A stretch of 34,309 bases of DNA from assembly GCA_910584585.1 (NCBI GenBank), contig CAJUBP010000051.1, positions 1-34,309 on the forward strand, written 5' to 3'. A model generated the notes under the pieces. That model saw only the letters and a list, made by a program, of their open reading frames with translations. It searched no databases and was not told the origin of the DNA. Made by a program: the position numbers and the translations under genes. Below, one piece after another: positions 5,822 to 14,671 of this stretch; position 1 is the stretch's first letter, and each line of letters starts with the position of its first letter. Origin of the DNA: an uncultured Lachnospiraceae bacterium. GTDB taxonomy: Bacteria; Bacillota; Clostridia; Lachnospirales; Lachnospiraceae.

Positions 5822-6163
5822 ATGGAAGCATTGGCAGAAGAATTAAGGCGCGGAATTGGAATGATTTGCGTGAATTATTATTATCAGAAAGATGAAGAGA
5901 TCCTTTTAAAGGCAAAAGTTTTGGGAGAGAGAATCCGAAGATTCTGCAGCTCTTTTCTGGAAGGAAATATTTATGGAATGGAAGATGAGGAATATCGGAA
6001 TCTGGAACGGTATGTGATTCAGGTTCTAGAGGATTATCTGGATGCATTAGAACAGTGGGATCCGGTTTCTATGGTGGACACGCTGGATTACGGATTGCGG
6101 GAACTGGTGAATATTTATATAGATAAAGAGGAAGATTGCAGGGGAGAGGAAGACGATGGGTAA
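5822..6163 (+). CDS. Unknown small helical protein between hag and maf
   Basis: This 113-residue protein is not recognised. It starts MEALAEELRRGIG and is predicted to be mostly helical and acidic, with heptad-like segments (LLKAKVLGERIRRF, LERYVIQVLEDYLDALEQ) and a charged tail. There is no signal peptide or membrane segment. It overlaps the start of the Maf gene by 8 bp, which suggests translational coupling. Position and size suggest an accessory factor for flagellin export or glycosylation, for example an adaptor or chaperone, but no FliS or FlaG signature is clear. I start it at ATG 5822, since the frame upstream of that ATG overlaps hag and its terminator. Confidence 0.7.
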   Translation: MEALAEELRRGIGMICVNYYYQKDEEILLKAKVLGERIRRFCSSFLEGNIYGMEDEEYRNLERYVIQVLEDYLDALEQWDPVSMVDTLDYGLRELVNIYIDKEEDCRGEEDDG

Positions 6164-8063
6164 AGAAATTTGGGAAAAAAATTTGAAGGCCATGAAAAAG
6201 TGGTATCCTCCCTTTTCGAATATGATACAGGAAAAAAAGAATGCGCAAAATAATAGTGAAGATCAAGAAACAGAATGTGATGATATAAAAGTGACGTCAG
6301 GGAGATCATGGGATGGGGAAATAGTATTTCAGATAGAAAAGGAAGGGCGGAGTTTGCGTCTGAATGGGAAACGGAATGTGAAAGAACCGATACGTACATG
6401 GATGGAAAGATTGGGGAAACTCCATAAATACGCTCCTGTGTTTTTGTTTGGCCTTGGCAGCGGCATATACTTAAAAGCCCTGGTTCAAAATACGGACAAA
6501 GAGGTTAATATTGTAGCCTATGAGCCATCTTTACCTGTTTTTTTTAAGATGTTAGAAGAAGTTGATTTATCTGAAGAGATAGAGAACAGGCCCATTGCTT
6601 TTGTTGTAGAGGGAATCAATGAAGGGGAATTTGAGGCAATTATGGGCAGAGTGGTGGCAATGGAGTCCATGGAATTTTTAAAAGAAGAAATACATCCCAA
6701 TTACCGGGCGTTTTACAGAGAGGAAATATTAAAATATGTAAAACTGCTGCATCGTATGGTGGAGGACATCCGGGTAGGTTACAACTCAGGAGAATTGTTT
6801 TCTGGAGATCTTGCCAAAAATGTGCTGTACAACATGAGATATATTTGTGAAGGCTATCATACAAAAAACCTGTTTGATGCAGTTCCCCACGATGGAACGG
6901 CTATTTTGGTGGCGGCAGGACCTTCTCTGAATAAAAATATTAAGGAATTGAAAAAAGCTAAGAACAGGGCTTTTATCGTAGCGGTGGATACAGCAGTCAA
7001 ACCATTGTTAAAAGAGGGAATTGTGCCAGATGCGTTTATGACGATAGATCCCCGTAAACCTCTGGAACTTTTAGATATTGAAGGGGCTGAAACGATTCCG
7101 ATCATTGCACCTACCTGCGCTCGTCATTCTCTGATTGAACGGCAGAAAGGGAAAAAAATTTTCTTTTTTGACGGTTATGTGATACCATTTCGGGTTTATG
7201 AAAAGAACGGAAAATCTTTTTATAACGTTTCTCTGGGCGGTTCTGTGGCGTGTTCTGTTTTTTCTCTTTTGTATAAAATGGGATTTCAGACGATTATCCT
7301 GGTAGGGCAGGATCTGGCATATAGCAATAACAGGAGCCATGCAGATGGAACTTTTGCAGAGAAAATGAAAGAAGAGAATACAAAAGGCATGATTATGGTG
7401 AAGGGAAATTATGAGGCAGAGGTTCCTACCATTACAAATTTGCGCATTTATCTGGAATGGTTTGAGATGTACATTAAGGGGATGAAAGAGCGCCGGGAGG
7501 TTCGTGTGATTAATGCTACAGAAGGAGGAGCATATATCAAAGGAACGGAACTGATGACCTTAAAAGATGCCATTGCGGAAAACTGCAGGAAAGAAACGGA
7601 TTTTGAAGCCCGCATAGAAAAAATGGAATCAGAGTTTACGGAAGAGGAACGGATGAATGCGGTGGAATATCTGCACAGCATACCGGGAAAATATGATGAA
7701 ATAATAAAAAAAACAAAGCTTTTGAAGAAAGCATATCGGGAGCTGGATAAAGCCGGTAGAAGTGGAAATTTAAGTAAAGAAAGCTGCAGGAAATTGTTAA
7801 AACGGATTCGGAAACTGACAGATGAATGTCAGGGCAATGACGGATTTCAGTTAATTGAGATCACAATGCCTACGGCAGAGTACATTATCCGGAGCGAATA
7901 TTACTATGAAGAAAGCAATATAGCGGAAGAAATGCAGGAAGTCGCAAGAAAAGGGATGAAATACAGTGATTTGCTGAAAAAATGCGCAGAATTGTTAAAA
8001 GAAATAGCAGAAGACGCGTTCTTGTCCATTCCTTGTGAGAAAAGAAATACAGGCGTAAATTGA
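6156..8063 (+). CDS. Motility accessory factor (Maf, DUF115) flagellin glycosyltransferase
   Basis: This 635-residue cytoplasmic enzyme belongs to the family that transfers nonulosonic acids such as pseudaminic acid from the CMP-sugar to Ser/Thr of flagellin before export. The N-terminal part holds a nucleotide-binding-like segment (FLFGLGSGIYLKAL). The DUF115 core begins with ILVAAGPSLNKN (near residue 255) and continues through VAVDTAVKPLL, DAFMTIDPRKP, NVSLGGSVACSVFSLL (near 361) and VGQDLAYSNNRSHADG. A charged helical C-terminal region follows. Its start overlaps the upstream gene by 8 bp after GGGAGAGGAAG. Position directly after flagellin and before pseB fits the role. Acceptor sites and exact donor sugar cannot be read from sequence. 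Confidence 0.9.
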   Translation: MGKEIWEKNLKAMKKWYPPFSNMIQEKKNAQNNSEDQETECDDIKVTSGRSWDGEIVFQIEKEGRSLRLNGKRNVKEPIRTWMERLGKLHKYAPVFLFGLGSGIYLKALVQNTDKEVNIVAYEPSLPVFFKMLEEVDLSEEIENRPIAFVVEGINEGEFEAIMGRVVAMESMEFLKEEIHPNYRAFYREEILKYVKLLHRMVEDIRVGYNSGELFSGDLAKNVLYNMRYICEGYHTKNLFDAVPHDGTAILVAAGPSLNKNIKELKKAKNRAFIVAVDTAVKPLLKEGIVPDAFMTIDPRKPLELLDIEGAETIPIIAPTCARHSLIERQKGKKIFFFDGYVIPFRVYEKNGKSFYNVSLGGSVACSVFSLLYKMGFQTIILVGQDLAYSNNRSHADGTFAEKMKEENTKGMIMVKGNYEAEVPTITNLRIYLEWFEMYIKGMKERREVRVINATEGGAYIKGTELMTLKDAIAENCRKETDFEARIEKMESEFTEEERMNAVEYLHSIPGKYDEIIKKTKLLKKAYRELDKAGRSGNLSKESCRKLLKRIRKLTDECQGNDGFQLIEITMPTAEYIIRSEYYYEESNIAEEMQEVARKGMKYSDLLKKCAELLKEIAEDAFLSIPCEKRNTGVN

Positions 8064-8086
8064 TTTATGAAGGCAGGGAGAAAGAT

Positions 8087-9091
8087 ATGTTAGATGATAA
8101 GACCATATTGATTACCGGAGGAACAGGTTCTTTTGGCAATGCGTTTACGCAGTATATCCTGAAACACTACAGACTGAATAAAATAATTATTTATTCCCGT
8201 GATGAATATAAACAGTTCTGTATGGCAGAGAATTTGAAAAGCCATAAAGACGTCCTGCGCTTTTTTATCGGGGATGTCCGGGATAAAGACAGATTGTACC
8301 GGGCTTTCTCTGGAGTGGATTATGTAATCCACGCAGCGGCATTAAAACAGGTGCCGGCTTGTGAGTATAATCCTATCGAAGCTGTGAGGACTAATATTAA
8401 TGGAGCTATCAATATAATTGATGCAGCTCTTGACTGTGGGGTAAAAAAGGTAGTTGCTCTTTCTACGGATAAAGCGGTTAATCCCATCAATTTATATGGC
8501 GGAACAAAACTGGTATCGGATAAATTGTTCGTATCAGCCAATGCTTATGCAGGGAAAAAGGATACTGGCTTTTCTGTTGTGCGTTATGGAAATGTTGCAG
8601 GAAGCCGTGGTTCTGTGATTCCGTTTTTTCAGAATATTGTGGCGAAAGGAGGAACTGAGCTTCCTATTACAGATTATCGCATGACGCGGTTTTGGATCAG
8701 CCTGGAGCAGGGGGTAAAACTGGTTATCAAGGCTTTGGAAGAAGGAAAAGGAGGGGAGATTTTTATTTCGAAAATTCCTTCTTTTAAGATTACAGATCTG
8801 GCGCAGGCAATTTTGCCGGGATGCAGTATGCCAACAGTCGGAATCCGGGAGGGAGAGAAGCTTCATGAAATTATGATAACCAGAGAAGATTCTATGAATG
8901 CCTATGAATATGAGAAACATTTTATTATTTATCCTCACATGGAATGGTGGAATTCCGATAAGATTCAACCCGGAGGAAAGAAGATGGAACAGGGTTTTGA
9001 ATATAGTTCTGAGAATAATTCGGAATGGCTTGGGGTAGAAGAATTGAAGGAATGCCTGAGGCAGATGGAAATTTGTCAACAGAGAAAATGA
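8087..9091 (+). CDS. pseB: UDP-GlcNAc 4,6-dehydratase (C5-inverting)
   Basis: This 334-residue extended SDR performs the first pseudaminic acid step, making UDP-2-acetamido-2,6-dideoxy-beta-L-arabino-hex-4-ulose from UDP-GlcNAc. The Rossmann motif is ITGGTGSFGNAF near the N-terminus. SRDEYKQ, DVRDKDRL, HAAALKQVPACEYNP and STDKAVNPINLYGGTK follow the PseB pattern, and the last holds the YxxxK pair and the Asp-Lys of inverting dehydratases. ATG 8087 is preferred (GGGAG 8 bp upstream) over an in-frame TTG at 8060 that overlaps the maf stop. It starts the sugar-building run. Retaining homologues that feed legionaminic or other sugars exist, but downstream PseF and PseH-like genes favour PseB. Confidence 0.88.
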   Translation: MLDDKTILITGGTGSFGNAFTQYILKHYRLNKIIIYSRDEYKQFCMAENLKSHKDVLRFFIGDVRDKDRLYRAFSGVDYVIHAAALKQVPACEYNPIEAVRTNINGAINIIDAALDCGVKKVVALSTDKAVNPINLYGGTKLVSDKLFVSANAYAGKKDTGFSVVRYGNVAGSRGSVIPFFQNIVAKGGTELPITDYRMTRFWISLEQGVKLVIKALEEGKGGEIFISKIPSFKITDLAQAILPGCSMPTVGIREGEKLHEIMITREDSMNAYEYEKHFIIYPHMEWWNSDKIQPGGKKMEQGFEYSSENNSEWLGVEELKECLRQMEICQQRK

Positions 9092-9124
9092 ATTCACTGA
9101 GTTGCCATCAGGGAAAGGCGGATT

Positions 9125-9832
9125 ATGGGAGAGAGAATTGCGATTATCACGGCCCGGGGCGGCAGTAAGCGAATTCCAGGAAAAAATATCCGTGAATTTT
9201 GCGGAAAACCGATTATGGCATATTCGATTCAGGCAGCCCAGGAAGCAGGAGTGTTTAAAGAAATTATGGTATCCACAGATAGCAGGGAAATTGCCGGGTT
9301 AGCGAAAGAATATGGCGCAAAAGTTCCATTTATGCGTTCAGTGGAAACCTCCGGTGACTATGCTACAACAGCAGACGTTTTGAAAGAAGTATTAAGGAAA
9401 TACCAGTCTAAAGGGCGGTATTTTGAATATGGATGCTGTATTTATCCCACTGCTCCTTTTGTTACGGGAGAAAAACTGAAAAGAGCTGTGGAACTTCTGG
9501 AACAGGGGAAATCAACGTCCGTTATTCCAGTTACTGCCTTTTCTTTCCCACCTATGCGGGGTATGCGCGTAGAAAATGGAAAAGCAGAATACGTTTTTCC
9601 AGAATATGAGAGGAAACGCTCTCAGGATATTCCGGTTATGTATCATGACTGCGGGCAGTTTTATTGTTTTCGGGTAAAGAGTTTCCTGGAGAGTGGGAAA
9701 CTGATTATGGATGATACAGCAGCCATAGAAGTGCCGGAACTTGAAGTACAGGACATTGATAATGAACAGGACTGGATATTGGCAGAAATAAAATACCAGA
9801 TTATGAGAAAGGAAAAATTTGGGAATGTATGA
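9125..9832 (+). CDS. pseF: CMP-pseudaminic acid cytidylyltransferase
   Basis: This 235-residue enzyme activates the free nonulosonic acid with CTP to give the CMP-sugar used by Maf. The N-terminal motif IITARGGSKRIPGKNIREF is the cytidylyltransferase loop. STDSREIA and YPTAPFVTGEKLKRA match PseF rather than NeuA in pattern. It follows pseB after 33 bp and its end overlaps the acetyltransferase start by 8 bp. Pseudaminic rather than sialic acid is inferred from the neighbouring pseB, pseC and pseI. Confidence 0.88.
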   Translation: MGERIAIITARGGSKRIPGKNIREFCGKPIMAYSIQAAQEAGVFKEIMVSTDSREIAGLAKEYGAKVPFMRSVETSGDYATTADVLKEVLRKYQSKGRYFEYGCCIYPTAPFVTGEKLKRAVELLEQGKSTSVIPVTAFSFPPMRGMRVENGKAEYVFPEYERKRSQDIPVMYHDCGQFYCFRVKSFLESGKLIMDDTAAIEVPELEVQDIDNEQDWILAEIKYQIMRKEKFGNV

Positions 9833-10400
9833 AAACAGAAAGAGCGTGTACAGGCCGCCAGGAGAAAAATGTTATTTAAGAAAAGCGGAATGGAAAGATA
9901 TGGATATGCTCTTTGTCTGGGCAAATGACGCAGAGGTAAGGAAGAATTCTTTTCGTACAGAGCCGGTGGGCTATGAAGAACATCAAGCCTGGTTTAAAGA
10001 AAAATGCAAAGGGGAAAAATCACAGATTTATATATTCTGTGACGGAGATCTGGAAGCAGGAATGCTAAGACTGGATTTTATGGAAAGCAATGTTGTGATT
10101 AGTTACAGCATTGCAAAAAAAATGAGGAACAGAGGATATGGAAAACGGTTAATAAAACTTGCCGAATGTGAGGCTTGCCGTTGGCTGAAAAGCCGTAGAG
10201 AAAATGTACAGAAGGTTTGCGTAAAAGCTTTAGTGAAGGAAGATAATCTTGCGTCTAACAGAATTTTTAATGCGTTGAAGTATGAAAAGAGGGGCATGGA
10301 ATATTGGAAAGAAATAGAGCTGGGCGGACAGAAAAGAGAGGGTGGCAATGAATCAGCGGAAGGAATGGATAAAAAAAGGATTGGAAATATGCGCTCATGA
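9825..10400 (+). CDS. pseH: GNAT N-acetyltransferase, PseH type
   Basis: This 191-residue GNAT enzyme probably acetylates the 4-amino group made by PseC, using acetyl-CoA. It opens CYLRKAEWKDMDMLFVWAND, with EVRKNSF and EEHQAWF typical of PseH and of the GNAT half of PseG-PseH fusions. The acetyl-CoA loop RNRGYGKRLI is present. ATG 9825 is chosen over an in-frame TTG two codons earlier. The C-terminal end overlaps the next gene by 53 bp, and the last 20 or so residues (charged, KREGGNES onward) look like run-on sequence. In many bacteria PseG adjoins or is fused to this enzyme; here it does not. Confidence 0.78.
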   Translation: MYENRKSVYRPPGEKCYLRKAEWKDMDMLFVWANDAEVRKNSFRTEPVGYEEHQAWFKEKCKGEKSQIYIFCDGDLEAGMLRLDFMESNVVISYSIAKKMRNRGYGKRLIKLAECEACRWLKSRRENVQKVCVKALVKEDNLASNRIFNALKYEKRGMEYWKEIELGGQKREGGNESAEGMDKKRIGNMRS

Positions 10401-11883
10401 TTTTAATTATACAGAAGAAGAAAAAATAAAATCATTTACGGAATTGGAACGGCAGTATGGACAGTTTACAAAAACGGAACGCAGGGAAATTACGGAAACG
10501 ATTCGCGTGTCATTGGAAATAAAGGACAGAATATATGTATATTCATATTTTTTGCACTACATGAAAACGGAAGAATTGGAGCAGGCAGCTTTTGAGGCGG
10601 TGTTGCAGATGGATTTTGATTTCTACACAGGAAGCATGTTGGAGCTGCAGCTTATTGGGGCAAAAGGGCTTTATAGACAGCAGAGAAAACTTCATAGAAA
10701 GAACGTGGAGAGTTTTGGAAAGGCTTTGCATTTGGATCTTCCATATCTTCCGGTAAGAGACAGAAACAGGAAAAGAATTGCAATTATGACAGGGCAGATT
10801 TTGTCGTTATTACATGCGCCCACAAAAGTGGTTCTTGATACTGCGTATGTGTTACAGGAACAGTTGGGGTATGAAGTAAAGATTTTTATATGTCCTTGCA
10901 ACGGGGTTATGCCGGAAGGAATGTGGTATAGCCAGGATTATATGAGAAGTGATGAAGATTTCCGGAATGACGCGTTGGGAATAAAATACGGAAACGCTGT
11001 ATTTAAAGAATTTCAAGTGGATCTAGAGCCGTTGAACTTAAAAGAATATCAGATGATGTTTGAACTGATACATGCATGGAATCCAATGTTTGTACTGGGA
11101 ATAGGAGCGATAAACCCGGTAATAGATTTATGTGAGAAATTCACTACTTTGGTGATGAGGGCAGGTTCTTCCGGATGTCCTGTTTCAGAAGCGGGAATAC
11201 TGGTTCGGCTTGTAAGGCAGACAGAGGAATTGGAAGAAGAGTATGAGAAAGCATTAAGCGACGGACAGGTTCAGATGTTTATGGAAGAAAAGCCGCCGGT
11301 TGTGATAGAAAAGAGCCAGAATCATTACTGTCGATCTAAACTTGGGCTGCCGGAAGATAAGTTTTTGATAGCTGTTGTGGGGAATCGCTTGGATTCAGAA
11401 ATAGACTTGGAGTTTGTGGCAGTTATGCAGAGGATTTTAGAAAAATCGTCTGCTGCTGCGTTTGCAATCATTGGGGAAGTGGAGAAGGTTAAAAATTATT
11501 TTACTGAGCTTATCTTTTCAGGCAGGGTTTTTTATTTGGGTTTTTGCAATGATTTGGTGGGAACATACGGCATAATGAATTTGTATATGAATCCCAGAAG
11601 AATGGGAGGCGGATACAGCGCTATGATGGCTTTGGCGGCCGGAATTCCAGTTATTTCTCTGCCGGAATGTGATGTGGCAGAACATGTGGGTAAGGAATTA
11701 CTGGCAAAAAATTATCAGGAAATGGAAGAAATGACGCTTAGGTATATTGCAGATCCGCAGTTTTATGAAAGTAAACGGCAGTATGCGCAGAAACGTTCGG
11801 AGGAAAACACAGAAGAAAAACAATCGGAGTATGTGCGGAAGATGATAGAACGCGTAACGGAACTGGCAGAAGAACGAGGGTGA
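10348..11883 (+). CDS. GT-B-like glycosyltransferase of unknown specificity
   Basis: This 511-residue protein has a helical N-terminal region (about 1-140) and a glycosyltransferase-like half. RIAIMTGQILSLLHAPTKVV opens a Rossmann domain. A second one has FLIAVVGNRLDSEIDLEF, then FYLGFCNDL and NPRRMGGGYSAMMALAAGIPV, the last being a GT4-type donor-binding loop. It lacks the PseG signature, so I do not read it as the missing hydrolase. ATG 10348 after AGAGAGGG is preferred over the GTG two codons before. Likely it adds a second sugar in the flagellin glycan, or acts on a lipid-linked intermediate; the acceptor is unknown. Confidence 0.68.
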   Translation: MNQRKEWIKKGLEICAHDFNYTEEEKIKSFTELERQYGQFTKTERREITETIRVSLEIKDRIYVYSYFLHYMKTEELEQAAFEAVLQMDFDFYTGSMLELQLIGAKGLYRQQRKLHRKNVESFGKALHLDLPYLPVRDRNRKRIAIMTGQILSLLHAPTKVVLDTAYVLQEQLGYEVKIFICPCNGVMPEGMWYSQDYMRSDEDFRNDALGIKYGNAVFKEFQVDLEPLNLKEYQMMFELIHAWNPMFVLGIGAINPVIDLCEKFTTLVMRAGSSGCPVSEAGILVRLVRQTEELEEEYEKALSDGQVQMFMEEKPPVVIEKSQNHYCRSKLGLPEDKFLIAVVGNRLDSEIDLEFVAVMQRILEKSSAAAFAIIGEVEKVKNYFTELIFSGRVFYLGFCNDLVGTYGIMNLYMNPRRMGGGYSAMMALAAGIPVISLPECDVAEHVGKELLAKNYQEMEEMTLRYIADPQFYESKRQYAQKRSEENTEEKQSEYVRKMIERVTELAEERG

Positions 11884-11887
11884 AATT

Positions 11888-13024
11888 TTGATATGTTTTA
11901 ATGAACCCACTTATGTGGAAAAAGGAATCGGATATATTACAGAAGCGATACTGAAAAATCGCCGGCTGAACGGAGACGGCGTATTTACAGAAAGATGCAC
12001 CAAATGGTTTGAAGAACGAACCGGTTCTAAAGTTTTACTTACTACTTCCTGCACGCATGCATTGGAGATGACGGCAATGCTTGCGGAGATACAGCCAGGG
12101 GACGAGGTGATTATGCCGTCGTTTACATTTGTATCCACCGCAGACGCCTTTGTGCTGCGGGGAGCGAGAATTAAGTTTGTGGACATACGCAAAGACACAA
12201 TGAACATAGATGAAAATCTGATTGAATCGGCAATTACGGACAGAACAAAGGCAATTGTGCCGGTTCATTATGCAGGGGTAGGATGTGAAATGGATACAAT
12301 TCTGGATATTGCCAGGAGAAATCATTGCTTTGTCATTGAAGACGCGGCGCAGGGAATGATGGGCTCTTATAAAGGAAAATATCTGGGAACAATTGGGGAT
12401 ATGGGCGCTTACAGTTTTCATGAAACCAAGAATTATACCATGGGTGAGGGCGGATTGGTTTTGGTGAATCGGAAAGAGTATATGCACAGAAGTGAGATTA
12501 TCAGGGAGAAAGGAACAAACAGGGCACAATTTTTTCGAGGCGAAATAGATAAATATAGTTGGGTGGATGTAGGTTCTTCTTATTTGCCAAGCGAAATGAA
12601 TGCTGCGTATCTTCTTCCGCAGCTGGAGATAGCGGATGAGATAAATAGTAAGAGGCTGAAGTTGTGGGAACTTTATTATGATGGACTGAAAGAACTGGAA
12701 CGGGAAGGAAAAATTGAGCTGCCTTATATTCCAAAAGAATGCAGCCATAACGGGCATATGTTTTATATCAAAGCAAAAGACTTGGAAGAGAGGACAGAAC
12801 TAATTCAGTATCTGAAAGAATATGGAATAAAAGCTGTATTTCATTACATACCCCTGCATTCATCTATTGCAGGAAGAAAATATGGGGAATTCGTGGGAGA
12901 AGACAGAAATACTACGAAAGAAAGCGAACGTTTGTTAAGGCTGCCTATGTTTTACGCGTTAGGGGAAGAAGAGGTGGAATATGTAGTGGGAAAGGTAAAA
13001 GAATTTTATTCAAGGAGACGGTAA
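11888..13024 (+). CDS. Sugar aminotransferase of the WecE/RffA (DegT/DnrJ) family
   Basis: This 378-residue PLP enzyme aminates a 4-keto-6-deoxy nucleotide sugar. The start MICFNEPTYV matches the MIPFNxP opening of dTDP-4-amino-4,6-dideoxygalactose transaminases, which supports the TTG start at 11888; the nearby ATG at 11893 is out of frame. TTSCTHALEMTAML, MPSFTFVSTADAFVLRG and EDAAQGMMG follow the family, and Lys181 in FHETKNYTMGEGG is the PLP lysine. It is distinct from pseC further on, so the locus encodes two 4-aminotransferases. With the acyltransferase at 14000 it could make a Fuc4NAc- or Qui4NAc-like sugar. The nucleotide substrate is inferred. Confidence 0.85.
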   Translation: MICFNEPTYVEKGIGYITEAILKNRRLNGDGVFTERCTKWFEERTGSKVLLTTSCTHALEMTAMLAEIQPGDEVIMPSFTFVSTADAFVLRGARIKFVDIRKDTMNIDENLIESAITDRTKAIVPVHYAGVGCEMDTILDIARRNHCFVIEDAAQGMMGSYKGKYLGTIGDMGAYSFHETKNYTMGEGGLVLVNRKEYMHRSEIIREKGTNRAQFFRGEIDKYSWVDVGSSYLPSEMNAAYLLPQLEIADEINSKRLKLWELYYDGLKELEREGKIELPYIPKECSHNGHMFYIKAKDLEERTELIQYLKEYGIKAVFHYIPLHSSIAGRKYGEFVGEDRNTTKESERLLRLPMFYALGEEEVEYVVGKVKEFYSRRR

Positions 13025-13025
13025 T

Positions 13026-14000
13026 ATGTATGAAGATTTGCAGGAAATTGAAAAAAAATTTGTGATCAGTGATTTTCCGTTAAATGTGATTGTGGAGCCG
13101 GGAAACTATTGTAATTTAAATTGCGTTACATGCGCAAACAGTAAGCTGACAAGATCAAAAGGCCAGATGAATATTTTGCTGTACAAGAAGATTATTGATG
13201 AAATTGCAAGGGAAAATATTTATACCAGATTGTGGTTGGATTTTTACGGAGAGCCTTTGTTACAGAAATTTAAAATTTATTATATGGTGGATTACGCCAG
13301 AAAAAAGGGGCTGAAAAATATTAATATTAATACGAATGGAACCCTGTTGGATCAGGAAATGGCAGAAATGCTGCTGGATTCTCAAATTAATTTTATCAGT
13401 ATTGATTGTGATGGCTTTTCTAAGGAGGTGTATGAAAAAATTCGGATAGGAGCAGATAGGGACGTCACATACAGAAATATTGCGTATCTTTTAAAAAGAA
13501 AAAAAGAACTTGGTTTGAAACAGCCTGTTATAGAAGTTAAAGTCATGGAAATGGAAGAAAATAAGAATGAGATAGGGAAGATTATTCAATATTGGCGGGA
13601 GCGGGGTGCATGGACGACAACGAGAAGGCTGATTTCCTGGGCGGGTATGTGCGAGGATATTATGCCGAAAGTGAATGAGGAACGGATTGCCTGTGGAAAT
13701 GCGGTAGGAATATTGCCGATTACCTGGGATGGAAAAGCAGTAAATTGCGTCATGGATGTAGACGCGCAATATGTTTGCGGTGATGTAACCGTGGAGTCTG
13801 TCAGGGATATTTGGATTAGACGGAATGAAGATATGGTCAGAAAACATATGGAACACAGGTTTGATGAATTACCGAAGATATGCAGGGAATGCAGGGATTG
13901 GTCTGTGATAGGAGAAGAGAGATTTGATGAATTCGGGAATCCGGTAGAGAAGAATTACGCGCATGGGGAAAAAATGTTAGAGAATCAGGGGAACGGGTGA
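13026..14000 (+). CDS. Radical SAM/SPASM domain protein
   Basis: This 324-residue protein holds the radical SAM cluster motif CNLNCVTC (Cys29, Cys33, Cys36) after IVEPGNY. A C-terminal Cys-rich SPASM-like region has a Cys before GNAVGILPITWDG, then VNCVMD, YVCGDV and ICRECRDW, for auxiliary Fe-S clusters. The reaction is unknown. SPASM proteins modify peptides, and some act on sugars or aminoglycosides as dehydrogenases or epimerases. It begins one base after the aminotransferase stop and overlaps the acyltransferase, so it belongs to the sugar operon. A role in altering a sugar or an attached amino acid is inference. Confidence 0.82.
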   Translation: MYEDLQEIEKKFVISDFPLNVIVEPGNYCNLNCVTCANSKLTRSKGQMNILLYKKIIDEIARENIYTRLWLDFYGEPLLQKFKIYYMVDYARKKGLKNININTNGTLLDQEMAEMLLDSQINFISIDCDGFSKEVYEKIRIGADRDVTYRNIAYLLKRKKELGLKQPVIEVKVMEMEENKNEIGKIIQYWRERGAWTTTRRLISWAGMCEDIMPKVNEERIACGNAVGILPITWDGKAVNCVMDVDAQYVCGDVTVESVRDIWIRRNEDMVRKHMEHRFDELPKICRECRDWSVIGEERFDEFGNPVEKNYAHGEKMLENQGNG

Positions 14001-14659
14001 TGAAAAAACTAATAATAACAGGTAATGGTCCATACTCAGAGATGATGCAGAAATATATTGTGCAGACAGGATTTGGCAATATTCTCGCTTACGCAGTGGA
14101 TGAAGAGTGTATAAGCCAAAGAGAAATCAAAGGAATACAGGTGATTTCTTTTGAGGAATTAAGAAAAAGTTATTCTGGAGAGGAAGTGTCGCTGATTATG
14201 GGAATCGGATACCGAAAGATGGGAGAAATCAGGAAAAAGGTTTTCGAAAAATGTAAGGCATGGGGATATCGGTTTGAAAATTATGTTCATCCTACAGCTT
14301 TGATTTCCAGTGATGTTGTTTTAGGTGAGGGAAATAACATTTTAGAGGGAGTTATTTTTGAATCCGGCGCAGTAATAGGCGATGCAAATCTGTTTTTTGG
14401 AGGAAGCATGGTTGCCCATGAGACAGTGGTCGGCAGTTATAATACATTTTCTGTGAAGGCGGTAGCCGCTGGATGCGCAGTGATTCAGAATCACTGTTTT
14501 TTAGGGGCGTCATCTGCAGTCAGGGATCACGTTACTTTGAAAGATTATGTATTATTGGGCGCTACAGCATTTGGATTTAAAAATATAGAATCTTATGCGG
14601 TGGTAACACCTGCAAAAAGTTTGATATTGGAAGGAAAAAAGAGTACAGAATTTTTATAA
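14000..14659 (+). CDS. Left-handed beta-helix sugar acyltransferase (NeuD/PglD type)
   Basis: This 219-residue enzyme has an N-terminal Rossmann-like segment (MKKLIITGNGPYSEM) followed by hexapeptide repeats from about residue 100: HPTALISSDVVLGEGNNILE, AVIGDANLFFGG, VVGSYNTFS and HCFLGASSAV. This is the NeuD/PglD architecture, which acetylates amino sugars with acetyl-CoA. ATG 14000 overlaps the TGA of the radical SAM gene (TGATG), indicating coupling; a GTG one codon earlier is less likely. It probably acylates the amine made by the WecE-type enzyme. O-acylation is an alternative. Confidence 0.8.
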   Translation: MKKLIITGNGPYSEMMQKYIVQTGFGNILAYAVDEECISQREIKGIQVISFEELRKSYSGEEVSLIMGIGYRKMGEIRKKVFEKCKAWGYRFENYVHPTALISSDVVLGEGNNILEGVIFESGAVIGDANLFFGGSMVAHETVVGSYNTFSVKAVAAGCAVIQNHCFLGASSAVRDHVTLKDYVLLGATAFGFKNIESYAVVTPAKSLILEGKKSTEFL

Positions 14660-14671
14660 GGAAGGTTTGTC

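Noticed and set aside
10348..11883. PseG (missing UDP-sugar hydrolase)
   Set aside because: The GT-B-like protein lacks the PseG N-terminal GxGHxxR-type signature and is much longer.
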